A DNA stretch of 64,000 nt from Metallyticus violacea (taxonomy: Eukaryota; Arthropoda; Insecta; Mantodea; Metallyticidae), in contig CM060831.1 in the NCBI GenBank assembly GCA_030762175.1, forward strand, positions 137,256,501 through 137,320,500, written 5' to 3'. Position numbers and translations under genes: made by a program. Every line of letters starts with the position of its first letter. The first letter of the stretch is position 1. The notes beneath the pieces are model-generated. The model did no database searches. It was not told the origin of the DNA and was given only the letters and a program-made list of their open reading frames with translations. Positions 20,006 to 32,244 of the stretch are shown in pieces.

Positions 20006-22439
20006 TTCTTTTGTATCTGGGTGATTCCTTTCCAGACACCTTATAAATTTATTTTGCCTTGAAAAAAATATATACAAAGAGCTAAGGGGTATATTATTAT
20101 ACGAAGGACGTTTTTATTTTAAAATCCATTAGTTTTCCCATTTTATTTCAGTAAAATTTCCTTATATTGGTGAAAACCATAAGTTTCGTAGAACGTAAAT
20201 CCGAAAAGTTTAATTCTAGACACTTAAAATAGTTTACTGCACACATTCTATAAATGTATATGTGCCACATTTAATATAAAATTTCACCAATTTAAACTTT
20301 ATCAACTTCCTCATGGAAAACAATAAACACAAAAATATCGGCTGATTACGAGCACTCGCTTTCTCTTTCTCTCTGATAAAAATGTTATTTTGATGTTCCG
20401 TCAAAAATAATTTGCATAAAAATAATTTTGTTAAATTATATTGGAACACGAGGGATTTGTTAATTGGGTCTACATATGGTAGTGAAAAGAGATGCACTGC
20501 TTTGACTTGCGAGTGCTGGCGTGCAATAACTATCAGCATGCAAGACAACTACAGTGAGGTTATTTGAGTCATGGGCCTCCTGAACGCAAAACGTAGCCTC
20601 CGAAACCGTGAAAGTGGAGATAGAATCACCGTTCGTATAGTTAGTATTTTAAATTTTAATATTTTATTGAAAACATAAAATGATATTATATTTAAAACTG
20701 GTGATAATAATGAGCTATTAACATATATTAGAGGTACATTAAAAATGATGCCCCTCAGTGGGAATACATGGCTGGCATTGCATAGGAAATTCCTGAATTT
20801 CATCTAACTTTTCTTCCACAAAAACGGGTTTCTTGTCATTGAGAGATCTATCTTCGGAACGTTTTAACAAGTTGGCGAAAAGTTGAACGCGATTGGCAGG
20901 ATATTTTCTTCCGAATCACTTTACCAATTCTCTGCAAGAATCTGCTTTCATATACGTATCGTATACTTACTCGAATAATGAAGGCCGCATGTCAACAAAG
21001 ATCACTTCGTGCTTCCGGACATAACCGAAGCTGCAGGCGTGCTCCTACAAGCGATGTTATTACCATACTACAGTATATTACATAATGAAATTGTGAGTAG
21101 TATTGACATAAATTAACCTTCCACGAAACATTTGTTTCTTGATAGAAGTCATAAAAGTTTATCCCTTTCTTCATTAAAACCAGAAATGTAAAGCAGTATT
21201 AATGGAATAGTGTCAACAGCTGTTTTCTAACGTGAAAGCGTAACAAGAAGAATAGTTTTAACGTTCTAACCTCAAAGCGCCCGAGCGGTTAAACCCACTA
21301 CTTCATTAAACTTTTAAATTAATGCGGAAGTTTTAATGATAGTAGCTTTAAAATGTATATAGCTGCCTTAAGGCCTTCTCACTTTGACCTTAAAAATTAA
21401 ATGTTTATGTTTGAGACACGGTTCGATCTACTAAAAATTAAAATAAACCAACAAACGTAAAAATAAATAATAAAACTTACCAGACTTTTTCGTAAAACAG
21501 ATGTAGCTATAGTTAGGGTCTTCAGTATATTTCCTGTTTGAAAATTAAACTTTGTTGTGTGGAATGAACGGTATAGTTTGTTCTATTTCTTTTGGTTTTT
21601 GTTTAGAAATGAAAAACAAAAAAAAAAAAAAAAAATTATTGTTGATTTTGTTGGGAAAATTAATGCAGTAAATGCATTTAACGATAAATATGAGACATGA
21701 CCTTTAGAAGCAATAAAAAGTTGACTCTTTAGATGCTAAGAGTTGTAAGGCGGTCTATGGTTCCGCCCAGAACTCTTGCTCGTTATGAGTGAGGCAAGTA
21801 TCGCTTCTGGCTGAGCGATTGGACATGGCGTATGTGTGTCAAGAGAGAAAATGAGATGGGGAGGGTGTTGTCTCCGATCGGAATGTTGCAGGTTTCTCTT
21901 TCGATGCGACAGGTTCACCACGTGGCTGCCTATATCTGAATTGGCTCGTGCTTCGGTTACCATTTTTAACACGTAAATAAGGTCTAGGTTTTGGAATAGA
22001 GGTTTACAAGACCTAGTTCAACTGCGGAAGATCCTTGGATCGATTTCCAAATCAGCTGATGTGTTTCTGATGCAAAAATGCCGAAGTCAGAGAGCTTTTT
22101 TTGAAGATGACAACATCACAGTCATCTAGCAGAATCACTTACATCACCCCTGCAAACAACAGGGTGTTCAAATGCATTTACCATTACTAATGTTTGTAAA
22201 GTATAATTAACAAAGGCATAGGGTTAAATAATTTCATACCGGAATATAAAAATATGCATAGTTAAAAAAGTATACATAATTATGTGTGCATTCGTATTTT
22301 GGAGACAAAAGTATTCGGATTAAATACTTTATGACAAGAGATAAGAACCTTTTGTGCATTGTTTCCTTGTCACATCAGTTTGTATGAGAGTTAATCGATA
22401 AATTCGTGTAAAAGTAAAGAATATATCACTTTTTTTTTG
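20006..22439. other. unassigned DNA
   Basis: No gene recognised. A poly-A run lies at about 21617-21635. The part at 21745-21975 is less AT-rich and has an unassigned 78-codon minus-strand open frame. The short phrase ggttatttgag..atgggc near 20557 recurs near 33530. Confidence 0.4.
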
Positions 22440-23100
22440 AAAAAATATATAATTTACTTCTCAACATAATCTTCCAAATCTATACACTTTTTCAGCTCTG
22501 CAAAATACACATTTGTATCGGTGATAACCTCTTCATTTGATGCTAATTTCTTTCTTGATTTTGGAAGGCAGGAAACAGTCCGAAAGAGCCAAATACGGGG
22601 GGTAAGGGGAATGAGGAATATTAATCTGTTGTATTTTTTCTCTTTTCCAAAAATTAAAATAAATGACTCCATGGCAAATCCCAAATACGGTCGTCATTTT
22701 TCCTACTGAGGGGATTGTTTTCGCCTTCTTACGAGTGCTTGCAATCCACTGTTTCGACTGCTCCTTCGTTTGCGGTGTTTCGTCATCTGTCACATACCGT
22801 CTCCGAAATTCATTTTCCGTTTAAACAGCTGCAAATTTTGCTCGAAACTCGTTCTCTTTTCTGGTTAATTATTAGCAAACGAGGCACGCACCTCGTTAAT
22901 AATTTTTTGTTTGCAAATAATTGAGCACCCGATCTCCAGAAATTCCCGCACCTTCGGTTTCCGATCGCTAGCACCAAATAGGTTTTTTTTTTTTTTCATT
23001 CCTTTCGGGAGTGGTTACCTGCAAAGGACGTCCGGAACGTTTTTGCATCGCTTGTGCTCGTTCGGCCACATCTGAATGCACCAAATCATTTATACCGCAT
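22440..23100 (-). mobile_element. degraded mariner transposase with central deletion
   Basis: On the minus strand, frames spell VPRLLIINQK (family VPR.LT..QK) near 22870 and VTDDETPQTKEQSKQW near 22750-22795. The latter is the first catalytic-Asp block DETW...PETK.QSKQW, with the W lost. KKAKTIPSVGKM and TVFG-CHGVIYF (for VFWD..GII) follow at 22670-22720. The sequence then jumps to NIPHSPYPPYLALSDCF near 22600, for HPPYSPDLAPSDYFLF, so the segment holding the second catalytic Asp is deleted. The end, SNEEVITDT.VYFAELKKC...DYVEK, closes at the stop near 22455. Upstream sequence to about 23100 is a decayed N-terminus. Confidence 0.85.
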
Positions 23101-23369
23101 TCTAAGTGACGGTTGTTTGAAAATTTAAGCAAGAAAAAATTACTCTAAGACACAGAGTAAGCTTTGTAAATGTATATAACCATACACGCCATCCCTCTAT
23201 AGTTACCACATTGCCAAGGAAACGTTGAAAATAATCTAGCGCTGCCACATTTTGATGCCTTAAGCGGGTTAATTCCTGGGGAATACGATTTATTTGAGGC
23301 ACATATCAGATAACCTTAATACACGCCCTGAAATTCGGCACATACTATTATTACATTGCACTGAATATC

Positions 23370-23475
23370 ACTTTACTCATTATCATTCACCGTCTCTGGA
23401 ATGCATTGCCAAGAGATGTTCAGAGACTGCCAAACTCTAGGAGTATTTCATAAGACATTGTTTAATGTTATTAGA
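23370..23475 (+). mobile_element. LINE 3'-terminal coding fragment
   Basis: A short stretch reads in mixed frames as (R)LWNALPRDVQRLPNSRS...F. This resembles the extreme C-terminus of many insect LINE ORF2 proteins (WN.LP..V....S...F...L). About 30 codons survive. The AT-rich sequence after it, to about 23950, may be the element's 3' untranslated region ending near an A-rich tail. Confidence 0.5.
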
Positions 23476-24955
23476 ACTAATATATTATCCTTGCTTTAGA
23501 TTTATTCGTGTTACAGCACAGATGTTTATTTGTTCTATTTTGCTGTAGAATTTTAATTCTATTATTTTTATATTATAGCTATTGCTATCATAAATCTTCC
23601 TAACTACTTCATAGTATTGTTAGTGTTTTTCATTTTTATGTTTCATTAGTACATTTATTTCCCCTTTCATCATTTACATATATTTATGTGTATGCATTGT
23701 CATTGTTAGTGCTTGTTCTATCAATATTGTTTTTATTCTTATTACGTTAATATTTATTATTCATTGCCAAGTTTAATGTTTAGGTATTAACAGGCAAGAG
23801 TTTAATTTCTTTGCGCTTTCCTAATGTTATAATTGCGATATTGTAACTGAAACTCGAGTGTAGTTATTATTAAATTGGTAGAGCAGAAGAAATGGCCAAA
23901 TAATCTTATTGCGGGAATAAATAAATAGTTTAAAAAATTAAATAAAACAAAAACTCGTTTCAAAGTATACGAGGGGGTTGTTAAAGTGTTTTCCCAAAAT
24001 CTTCTCGTTTAACTTTAATTGTAGTTATGCACTTCTTTTTTTTTAAATTGACGTTCTTTCTTTTCTTAAAATATTTTATAACAGAAGTCCCATACACAAA
24101 ACTTCTAAGTTAGTGTATCGTTCATGTATACATTATTTAAATGTTTACAAGCCTGGTTTTCAGATTCCAAAATAAATTGCACGATAAGCAAAACTGTTCT
24201 ACATTATAATTGTTTGTTTGATGTTTACTATACAGTAACCAGTTCTTAGTACAGTTCATATCCCCCCGCCCCTAGTTCTGTTTTTTTTTTTTTTTTTTCT
24301 TGTATTTTTCTATGTCAAGACAATGTTATTACTTCCGTTTTGTTTACTTACCATCAACAGAGCGGAGAGTAAACTGGTTTTCCTGTCGTAAATAACAATC
24401 GAATGTGCTGCGAGGAAGCAGGAGGAAATGCCAACGCTGCGTTCCACACCCTGCGGTTAAATCATAAAGCGACAGCTGCTCGCATCATGCAGTCAAGCCC
24501 AGATTTTCCGCGCTAAGGAGGACAGTGACAAGATTCTTCTCACGACAGCAAAAACAAAAGCAGAACGTAGGAAGGCTCGCACAAGGTCGACCCGTGTTCA
24601 TTATGTCAGTAGAGCAGAGTACATCATAGCGACATAACAATGTACCGTTTGTTTCCGCCTACTGATGCAACATTCCCGCCTATTCTGGCATCGTAATGCT
24701 GTTCCATTGTTGCTTGGCTAATGAATTGCAAATCCAAGCAAGCACATTCCAATCCCTGCACAAACCCATACGGTCTGTCTTATATCGCAATAGAGTTGCG
24801 GCCAAAGACCAGTGGAAATATCAGCTGAGATATTTTATAGGTTTGATTCAAATTGAAGGAAAGCTTTTCTACAGTATCTATTGTAAATTAACTAAGGTTT
24901 ATAATTCTGGTTTAGTTGACACGAATATGAACAGTAACACCAGAACGCCCAGTAA
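23476..24955. other. unassigned DNA
   Basis: No gene recognised. A poly-T run lies at 24281-24298. The stretch 24360-24680 is less AT-rich but has no open frame of note. Confidence 0.4.
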
Positions 24956-25120
24956 CGGTTAATTGACCGCTTTTAATTTTCAAACGCTCATATTTTCAGT
25001 TTTAAATATTTTTAATCCCTTTCAATGACATTTAGCTCACCAATATTTGTTTGCATTTTAGGCGTAACTTTTTAAAATAATAGCATATTTAGTCGGTTTC
25101 CGGAGGCGGTCAATTAACCG
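24956..25120. repeat. 165-bp segment bounded by 15-bp perfect inverted repeats
   Basis: cggttaattgaccgc at 24956-24970 is the exact reverse complement of gcggtcaattaaccg at 25106-25120. The interior is AT-rich and non-coding. The form suits a MITE or a solo transposon end pair, but flanking target duplications are not convincing. Confidence 0.55.
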
Positions 25121-26419
25121 CTTCCTTACCCATGTTTCTTACATTTATTGCGCAGTAGTAACTGACAATAATCATCACTGCGTACCAAACATGTTTCAAA
25201 CTCATTGTAGCGTAGTGCATGAGTCATTGTCTATCAGCTCTTGTATCCATGTCTAAAAATTCGCTTAGTTTTTCATTTTGACGTAGCTTTTATCGACTAC
25301 TATCGCCATCACTCATGGCTGATTAATAAGAATGAAGGAACACCTAAGGTCGCTAAACGCAAGGCGTGTTAAATAGGGTTATGTAAGAAAAACAAAAGCA
25401 AAGACAGTTGTTCGACATGTAAAAATTTTATATGTGGTTCTTGTATAATCAAAAACTCTGCAAAAAGTGTCATACCAATATCTTTGAGAATGTTTCAATG
25501 TAACAGCTTTAACCCGTATTTATATAACATGTCTTTTTTGTACATATAATTTGTTACTACCTAGCATGGAGCAAACCCAATTTGTATAGTAAAACATTTC
25601 TTATTTTCGAGAAAGCATGCGTTTATACTTGAATAAAAAAAATATAATTTTTTTATTAAAAATATTTAGTCTGATATGATGTATAACAGATGAACAAAAG
25701 AATGAATGAACAAATGTGTGAATGCATCATTGAATTACCAACAAACTAAATGAATAGGCGAAGGAATTTGGGGGCATAAAACGCTAAACATACGTGATTC
25801 GTGAGCAAAAACCATGAACATAAAATATTTGAAACCAGAATCTCGATTCAAGCTGGATTCGAATATTCTGCCCTTCACATCACTACAGTCGTCTGTTAAG
25901 TGAGAAATTTCATCAGCCTGAGTCAGAAGAGCACTTCAATATGTGATTCTGAGCAGACACCAAGTATATACAAACTCATTCCGGAAGCTAAAAGCAAACT
26001 GAATTCGAACCTGGCTTGCAATTTAGAAGCAAAATCGTTTCCTCTATACATCATAGTAGGCTAGAAGGCGATATAGAAAAAACTCCATAGTTTTCAGTGA
26101 GAAAAATGACTAAAAATGTATAAGAAAGTAGTTTTAGGGGGTTCTTGAAACTCGGACGTTTCTAGTATTAAAACATATAAAATATAATTTAAAGCAGTTT
26201 GTGAAAACATACTTCATTGAACAAATTTACTTAAACAGCATTCAAATTCAATTTTGCACATTTTGTAATCATATACATCTTCCTCTCAATAACATTTTTG
26301 GAATACTATTTTGAAGAAGTTCTAGAGACCGCAAAACTAAAAGTATAAAAAAGTGTACTAAAAGTTATAATAGTCAAACGTAGGGAATAAAAGTACTTTA
26401 AATTTCACACAAGGCCTTT
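25121..26419. other. unassigned AT-rich DNA
   Basis: No gene or repeat recognised. Confidence 0.4.
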
Positions 26420-27125
26420 CGGTAATCTTTGAGAACAGGGAATTCCCATGCTGCCCTAGGGTTTGTTTACGTTTGCGGAAGTGAAACAACTGGAGTCAAA
26501 CGAAAGTCACAGGAAATTGAAAACAGGCGGGAAATGTTCGGAATAGCAGCGAAACGAACTATTTGTGGTGTCATTATTCCGCCGCATGGTCTATGTTTGT
26601 GTTACAGCCTAAAGTCGAAGAAATTGAATGGTCGAAATTTTTCCACAGGAAGTATCATCGTGGAACGAGGATCGATCATTGGGTTTTCGGAGGCAATGAA
26701 AAACGGACGGGAAGATGCTTTCCAGACCGAAAGGCTATTACTTCGAGAATTTAATTCGACAGTTCATACTGCCCGGAACTATTATTGTTTCGTATTGGTG
26801 GGCGGCATACATTAACATTTCGGACATCTATGGGGGGATTTATGAATATTGTGTAATAGTTTATGAGCAAAACTTTCTTGACCCGGACAATGTAGAAATG
26901 CATACACAGAATGTATAAAACACGTGGATGAGGGCTAAGCGCAAGATTAGGAGGCAGTATAGAAATTCGGATGCACTTTTTACACCCTATCTTCACGAAT
27001 TCCTGTGGAGAAATCCATTCAAACATACGAATGTATTTGCGTCGTTTATAACGTGCATTTCCTGTATCTGCAATGTGACTAAATTCTTGTCTCGATAAAA
27101 CATTCTAAATGCCCTTTTGGTTAGA
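26420..27125 (+). mobile_element. Merlin (IS1016-type) DDE transposase pseudogene
   Basis: Merlin elements are eukaryotic DNA transposons whose transposase resembles bacterial IS1016/ISXO2 enzymes. The frames here give, in order: VEEIEWSKFFHRKYHRG (near 26615-26665; the family has EIDESKF..RKYHRG, so the first catalytic-Asp region is altered), then WVFGGNEKRTGRCF (26682-26720). IRQFILPGTIIVSYWWAAY follows, ending near 26805, with Y at 26793-26795 where the family has the second catalytic D (SDCW). ISDIYGG, NFLDPD and the hallmark HTQNV (26900-26914) come next. C-terminal FTPYLHEFLWRN-like and ASFITC sequence continues to about 27060. At least two frame changes and the D-to-Y change make it inactive. 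Terminal repeats were not identified. Confidence 0.87.
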
Positions 27126-27137
27126 AGTAATTTAAAA

Positions 27138-27245
27138 TTGGAAAGGATTTTTTTTTTTTTTGAGGAAGGAAGCGTTCCAACCTTAGTTAGGGTACTTCAC
27201 CGGCATTTGCCATTTATGAGGAAAACCTGGGAAAAAAAAAAAAAC
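27138..27245 (-). mobile_element. SINE-B fragment
   Basis: A partial copy of the family seen fully at 61832-62105. It shares, on the plus strand, ggaaggaagcgttccaa, agggtacttcaccggc, atttgccatttatgagga and aaaacctgggaaaaa. The tRNA-like head and tail are missing. Confidence 0.8.
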
Positions 27246-28681
27246 AGATAATGTTCACCAGAACCTTTCAAATTCCTCTCATTTATGTGTAGTTTCCTCC
27301 CAGATACAACACTCTTCAGCACTCTAGCGATATTATGTTAGATAAAAATTGTTTACTCCTGGAAAGAAAGTTGTGTAAACGACTTAACTATGAAAAAGTG
27401 TATTAACCCCCACTGTCCTTTAAATTTTAAAGAATGTATAAGAATATGTATTAATTTTTAATCATAAAGCCCATTTGCGTAAAAATATGCGAGCCTTTTG
27501 CCACCCAGAACACGTATCTCAGTTTTTCAAGTAAGAAGTATAAATCTTTAAAATAATTATATTTAAAATACGAGTACATTGGCACACATTATAATAAAAT
27601 ATCAACTCTCCTGAGAGATCTAAATCAAAAGGATTTATGTTGTCCGTTATATATTACTGTTTCACTCTAAACTTCTAAAGGTTGACGCCGGCATGCGTTT
27701 AATTCTTGGCCCAATGATAGAACATGTGTTCGTCACCCGCCAAACCAGTCGTGTTCTTAGCGTAGGCAATGACATTTATAGCCATATATAATAGTATTTA
27801 TGGAAGCACTGCAATTGGTGCATATAACTGGAGGGAGATAAGGAAGTTAATGTCACAACAGTATCTATTAATGAAGCTTACGCGTTTTGCCGCTGTTAAC
27901 CTTTAGAGTGGGACGATACTACCAGGGCTAACCAGTATAGAGCAATATGCATTTAAAGCTGAAATAACATGATGGAATGACGCGAGAAAATTGAACAAAT
28001 TACAAGTACACTTTGCACTATTTAAATTTATAGATATTATTATATTTTCTTATTCCAAAATTCGGCGCTTTAAAAGCAACAATTCAAACATTTTTAATCC
28101 ACATATTAATTTCTTATTTCGCTTGGAAAGTTGGTCAACTTCTATCTCCAACAATCTAACGTGATCGTAACTGACCTCTTCTGGAGAAGAGCATTTAGAG
28201 AAGTTGGAAAAAAAAAATAGAAAATAGAAAATAACATTGTTATTGATGCAAATGTTAAACTTTTAATCTTGCGACATCTTGTAGTACAGTTGTAAATAAT
28301 TAGTATTTATCTTCATTCAAATAATAAATTAAAATATAAATGATAGTTAGTGCCTTATCTTCTGACATCTATAGGTACTAAGTGTAACCAAATTCAAAAT
28401 GGTTCATATAGTCTGTCAGGGTCCGCCTAAGCTTTGCAAGTTGATGATAAATCACAGTTAATTTTTAGAGTCTGACTGTCATAAATTTAACACAATGTGA
28501 TGTTAATGGATGCAAATGCGCTATAGCAAGAAAGTAAAGCTATTTTATTACAGTATTTGCAATTACCTATTAACCTCGTTTTTACTGGACATTAAATGTA
28601 TTTAGTGCAAAGGTTGATATCTATGCTGCACCCCTGAACAATTTCTAGTTCATACATGTCGCCAAGCAGTATGCACAGTTT

Positions 28682-28686
<5 letters not shown>
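27246..28686. other. unassigned AT-rich DNA
   Basis: No gene or family recognised. Confidence 0.4.
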
Positions 28687-28717
<31 letters not shown>

Positions 28718-28738
28718 CACACACACACACACACACAT
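28687..28738. repeat. compound (TC)n(AC)n microsatellite
   Basis: About 13 TC units are followed by about 11 AC units. The array lies where the tail of the adjacent minus-strand SINE-A would be expected. Confidence 0.95.
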
Positions 28739-28740
28739 AT

Positions 28741-28907
28741 GAGACGGGCGAAAAATTTTGCTCACAGGCCTTTTCTTTCAGGCCTGAGGTTCTTTTTCGT
28801 GCCGTAAATGTACGACACGAGACCCACGGCTTTACTTCCCTTCCGAAGGAAGCCATACTTAGGATTTTTACGCCCGAAAAAATCCATCGATCCTGGCCGG
28901 GTTTGAG
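28741..28907 (-). mobile_element. SINE-A copy 8, truncated at both ends
   Basis: A minus-strand body from the cgggcgaaaaattttgctc part through ggctttacttcccttccg and tttttacgcccg to gatcctggccgggttt. The A box and most of the tRNA head are missing, and about 100 bp of the 3' end is replaced by the microsatellite. Confidence 0.88.
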
Positions 28908-30339
28908 GTCTACGAAGCATTAGTGTTGTTAACTGCATTAATTCTTGAATATATAGATACAAACAAAAAATGACAAAAAAACAAAAGATGACACAAATTT
29001 ACGAAGTGTATTTATTGAGGTAAAGTAAACTGAAATGAAATTGAAGGCGACTGTTTGTTCCGAAGGGAGCTGATAAGAAAGCGGAAAACCTGAACCAGGC
29101 CGAGCACTTGTGCATACCGTCATAGTTTCCTTGGCAACAGCGCGCATCTTTCGGCAGTGAACTGGGTAGGCTAGGGCTCGCCCGTCCCAGATTTACCTGG
29201 ACTATCAAAGAAAACCCTGTAAGTCTTTCGTAACTTGAAAATTCATTCTATTCACTCAGGCATCTGAAAAGATTTATAGAAACATAGACTCGGAACTAAG
29301 AATACAGATTTCTCCCATTAAGTCAGGTACATCACGACTTGTGACATGCATAATCATCCCTCCCATTCAGGCATTCACATTAATAAGAAATGTTTTTTAT
29401 CTTTTTACGATGAGTTGACCCACCGCGGCGACCCCGGACCAGGTGACATGCAAGGCAACAAACAGTACCTGTTGGTCCGCAGGAGGTGTTTCATTTTCTC
29501 ATTACTACCCAGATCTGAGAAGCATTACGCGATCCGCCACCAAGAGATGCGCCCTCTAGGAGTTAAGGCTACCCCAGGGCAAGAAAATGTGAACTAGTAA
29601 CAGTTAGGAATACTGAAATAATGGAAGAGAAGGAGAGAAGATGTTTTAAGTAATATAGGCTCGTAAGGAGAATGTAGGATATGGGTGTTAAGGGGAGAAA
29701 AGGCAGAGGACAACCGTTGACTTCATGGGGAACATAGTAAACGGCAGTCAATGAAGATGCTGAAGCTAGAGAGCCATGGAGTCTGTATGGACCTCTGTAC
29801 TGAGGATTGTTCTTAATACAAATGTATTCTTATTAAGGTTTGGGGGTTTTATATGCTTTCTTGAATTATTATTATTATTATTATTATTGTTGTTGTTTTT
29901 GTTGTGTAAGGACACACAACTGTAAAAAGCAGCTATTGAAAAAATGTGCATTTATTAGTTTGCTTATGTCTTCAAATTTTGTAAATAGGTGGTGAACTAC
30001 TTTAAAACATATATAGGATGCAAATTTAAGATTTTGAACTTTGAGGAGTCCACGCTAGCGGGAGATCGTTAAAGGGGAATGCGTCAAGAAGAATTTGAAA
30101 ACTTCCTGTGAAGATGAGTAAGGCTGTGGTCCAAGATCAACTGTCACAACTCAAGAAACGTCAACAAAGAGCGTGATATAGTGCTGTAGAATTAACAGAG
30201 ATATAACAAATAAAAGTGCGTTATATAACAGTGTATATAATAATTTAACGAAAAAAATAATTGAAAGATGGAATCTTGAATGCGGTCAAAAAATTGCTGC
30301 TTTGTAATTTACAGGCAATAGGAAACCAAAGAGAAAGTT
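28908..30339. other. unassigned DNA with (TTA)n
   Basis: No gene recognised. A (TTA)n run lies at about 29866-29888. The segment 29030-29600 is less AT-rich, with overlapping short open frames on both strands and no motif I recognise. Confidence 0.4.
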
Positions 30340-30740
30340 ATTGAAATATTTGTAGCTGGATAAGTGGTGAAGAAATGGAAACGCAAGGGGTCTGCCTCTA
30401 AGAAATTCGCAGTGAATCTAGCCATATGCAAAATAATTCTTTCCATTTTTTGGAACATACACGGTATTGTTTTGGTTGGTTATTTGCAGAACAAGTCGCG
30501 GGTCATTGTTATGCAAATTTTATTTCAAAATTGCAGAATGCAGTCAAGGAGAAACGTGTCAGTTGTGACACAATGCCCCAGGCCACAAGTTTCATGTTGC
30601 AATCCTTGTAATTGATGGAACGTTCCACTTATTCACCAAATCTGACTGTTCCAGAACGCTATAAACAATAGGTTGGACAACCATTCTTCCAGGAAACTGT
30701 AGCAATGAAAAGAGCTTTGCTGAGAATTCAAGGAGGCTAT
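30340..30740 (+). mobile_element. degraded mariner transposase, central to C-terminal part
   Basis: The open stretch from 30364 begins VKKWKRKGSASKKFAVN and continues CKIILSIFWNIHGIVLVGYL. This matches the mariner block KG...KK......GK.M.SIFWD..GI.L.DYL around the second catalytic Asp; the Asp is N here (FWN). In another frame ANFISKLQNAVKEKR follows near 30515-30560 (family YA.LL.KLR..IKEKR). LMERSTYSPNLTV (for HPPYSPDLAPSD) lies near 30612-30650. No N-terminal HTH or ends are identifiable. The lineage differs from the copies at 7930 and 22440. Confidence 0.82.
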
Positions 30741-31219
30741 GGAAAAGTGCTGCATTGTGGGGCGGTATTATAGAGGTGCGTATATGTTGTCATCGACGTT
30801 CACTACTACACCACATTATGCACGGCTAGCTCACAATTTATTATTATAGCTGGATATTTCAGATTCATACTTCTGCGGTGAAAGGAGTGTGAATTTAAGT
30901 ATATCAAAATCACACTGGATAGAAATTTACGGACTTTATTAATGTCTTGTCATTAACACACAACCGCACACTTTTTGATAAAATGAACTCTCAGAATATT
31001 ATTAGATGTAGACAACATGTGACAGACGTGACGGAATTTATATTTCTCTTCCAACATATGTGCTCTAGTGGCTATGTTCCTATCGTGGTTGTTAATACTG
31101 ACAATAATCTGTTTGATTTTATTCGATACTCCATGCCGCTCTTTTTATTACTAGTAGATAATACACCTTATTTTATCTTTGCCCTGGTATAAATCATATA
31201 ATATATTCCTATACGGATA
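30741..31219. other. unassigned DNA
   Basis: No gene recognised. Confidence 0.4.
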
Positions 31220-31246
31220 CTAATTCGCACTCTTAGCAATTTGTAA

Positions 31247-31378
31247 CTTCTTCCCACGAAATGTAAATCGCAACTTCTCCCTATGTAATGTTAAATTTAC
31301 CTTCTCTTTACGGAGTTCGAACCACATCTTCTCATAGAATACAAAGCACATCCTCTACCCACGGATTACAAAACACAA
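31247..31378. repeat. 27-bp minisatellite, five units
   Basis: Units start at 31247, 31274, 31301, 31328 and 31352, with lengths 27, 27, 27, 24 and 27. Each begins cttct or cctct and contains an acgRa..t..aa-like core ending in caa, tac or cat. A weaker unit may precede at 31220-31246. Divergence between units is large although length is conserved. Confidence 0.72.
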
Positions 31379-31713
31379 CTAAATATTTGAAAATATGTCA
31401 CTTATTAAAATGGATTATAATAATACTATTCATTACAATCATTATTTTCAACATGAGTATAACAACGAATAAAATTCGTTAATTTCTATTGAGTCTCAAC
31501 AAAGCTGTCTGTTTCGTGTTTCATTTTTGGTACACATTATTAATGATGTTAGATTGCCATTGGTTGATTTTCTTAATATTACTATTTTATTTATTTGTAA
31601 TTAATCTATTCATATTCTTGGCTATGTGTGTGGTCCTTTGTACCGTTACATTTATATTACTGAATATTGTCATAAAGGCCAACAAACAAACATTAAAACA
31701 TACATTATAACAG
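31379..31713. other. unassigned AT-rich DNA between two arrays
   Basis: A 73-codon plus-strand open frame (31489-31710) codes for strongly hydrophobic sequence rich in L, I, V and F. I see no family motif, and the composition follows from T-rich DNA. Confidence 0.4.
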
Positions 31714-32121
31714 CCCTTATCTGATACACGAAATCTATACAAATGAGCTTGCTAGATTATACCATTTTAAAACATATTACCAACAAATATTTGTTATTTG
31801 AATTGAAAATTAGAACCTTTACCTAACATAAAAACGCATACAAATGCACTTATTAAATTTATATGATTAAAAACATATTATCAATGGATGTTTGGAACTC
31901 TAAATCGAATATTATAGCCTTTATCTAACGTAATTAGCATACGTAAATGAACTTCTTAAATTAACACAGTCAAATAATTATTACTATTAAATGTTTGGGC
32001 TTTATATTGAACATTATATCCCTTACCTAATATAAAAACATATGAAAATGAACTTATTAAATTAATATAATTAAACAACCGCTATCAATGAGTGTTTAGG
32101 GCCTTAAATGGGATATTTTCC
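31714..32121. repeat. 102-bp tandem array, four units
   Basis: Units start at 31714, 31816, 31918 and 32020, exactly 102 bp apart. Shared landmarks in each are cc(c/t)ttaYctaaYrta at the start, aaatg(a/c)acttattaaattt-like sequence near position 30-45, an atta-caat block, and a-tgttt-gg near position 70. Units differ at many sites but show no net length change. Stops occur in all frames, so it is not coding. Confidence 0.85.
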
Positions 32122-32244
32122 GGTTGAACTGCAAACGTCCATATTTGATTTGAACAGATGCCACAATGTTTAAAATAAAAATTTAAATAAAACGGAAGTA
32201 AATCTCTCTTTAGTTTCAACAATGTCTCATACTGGCAAAACTGT

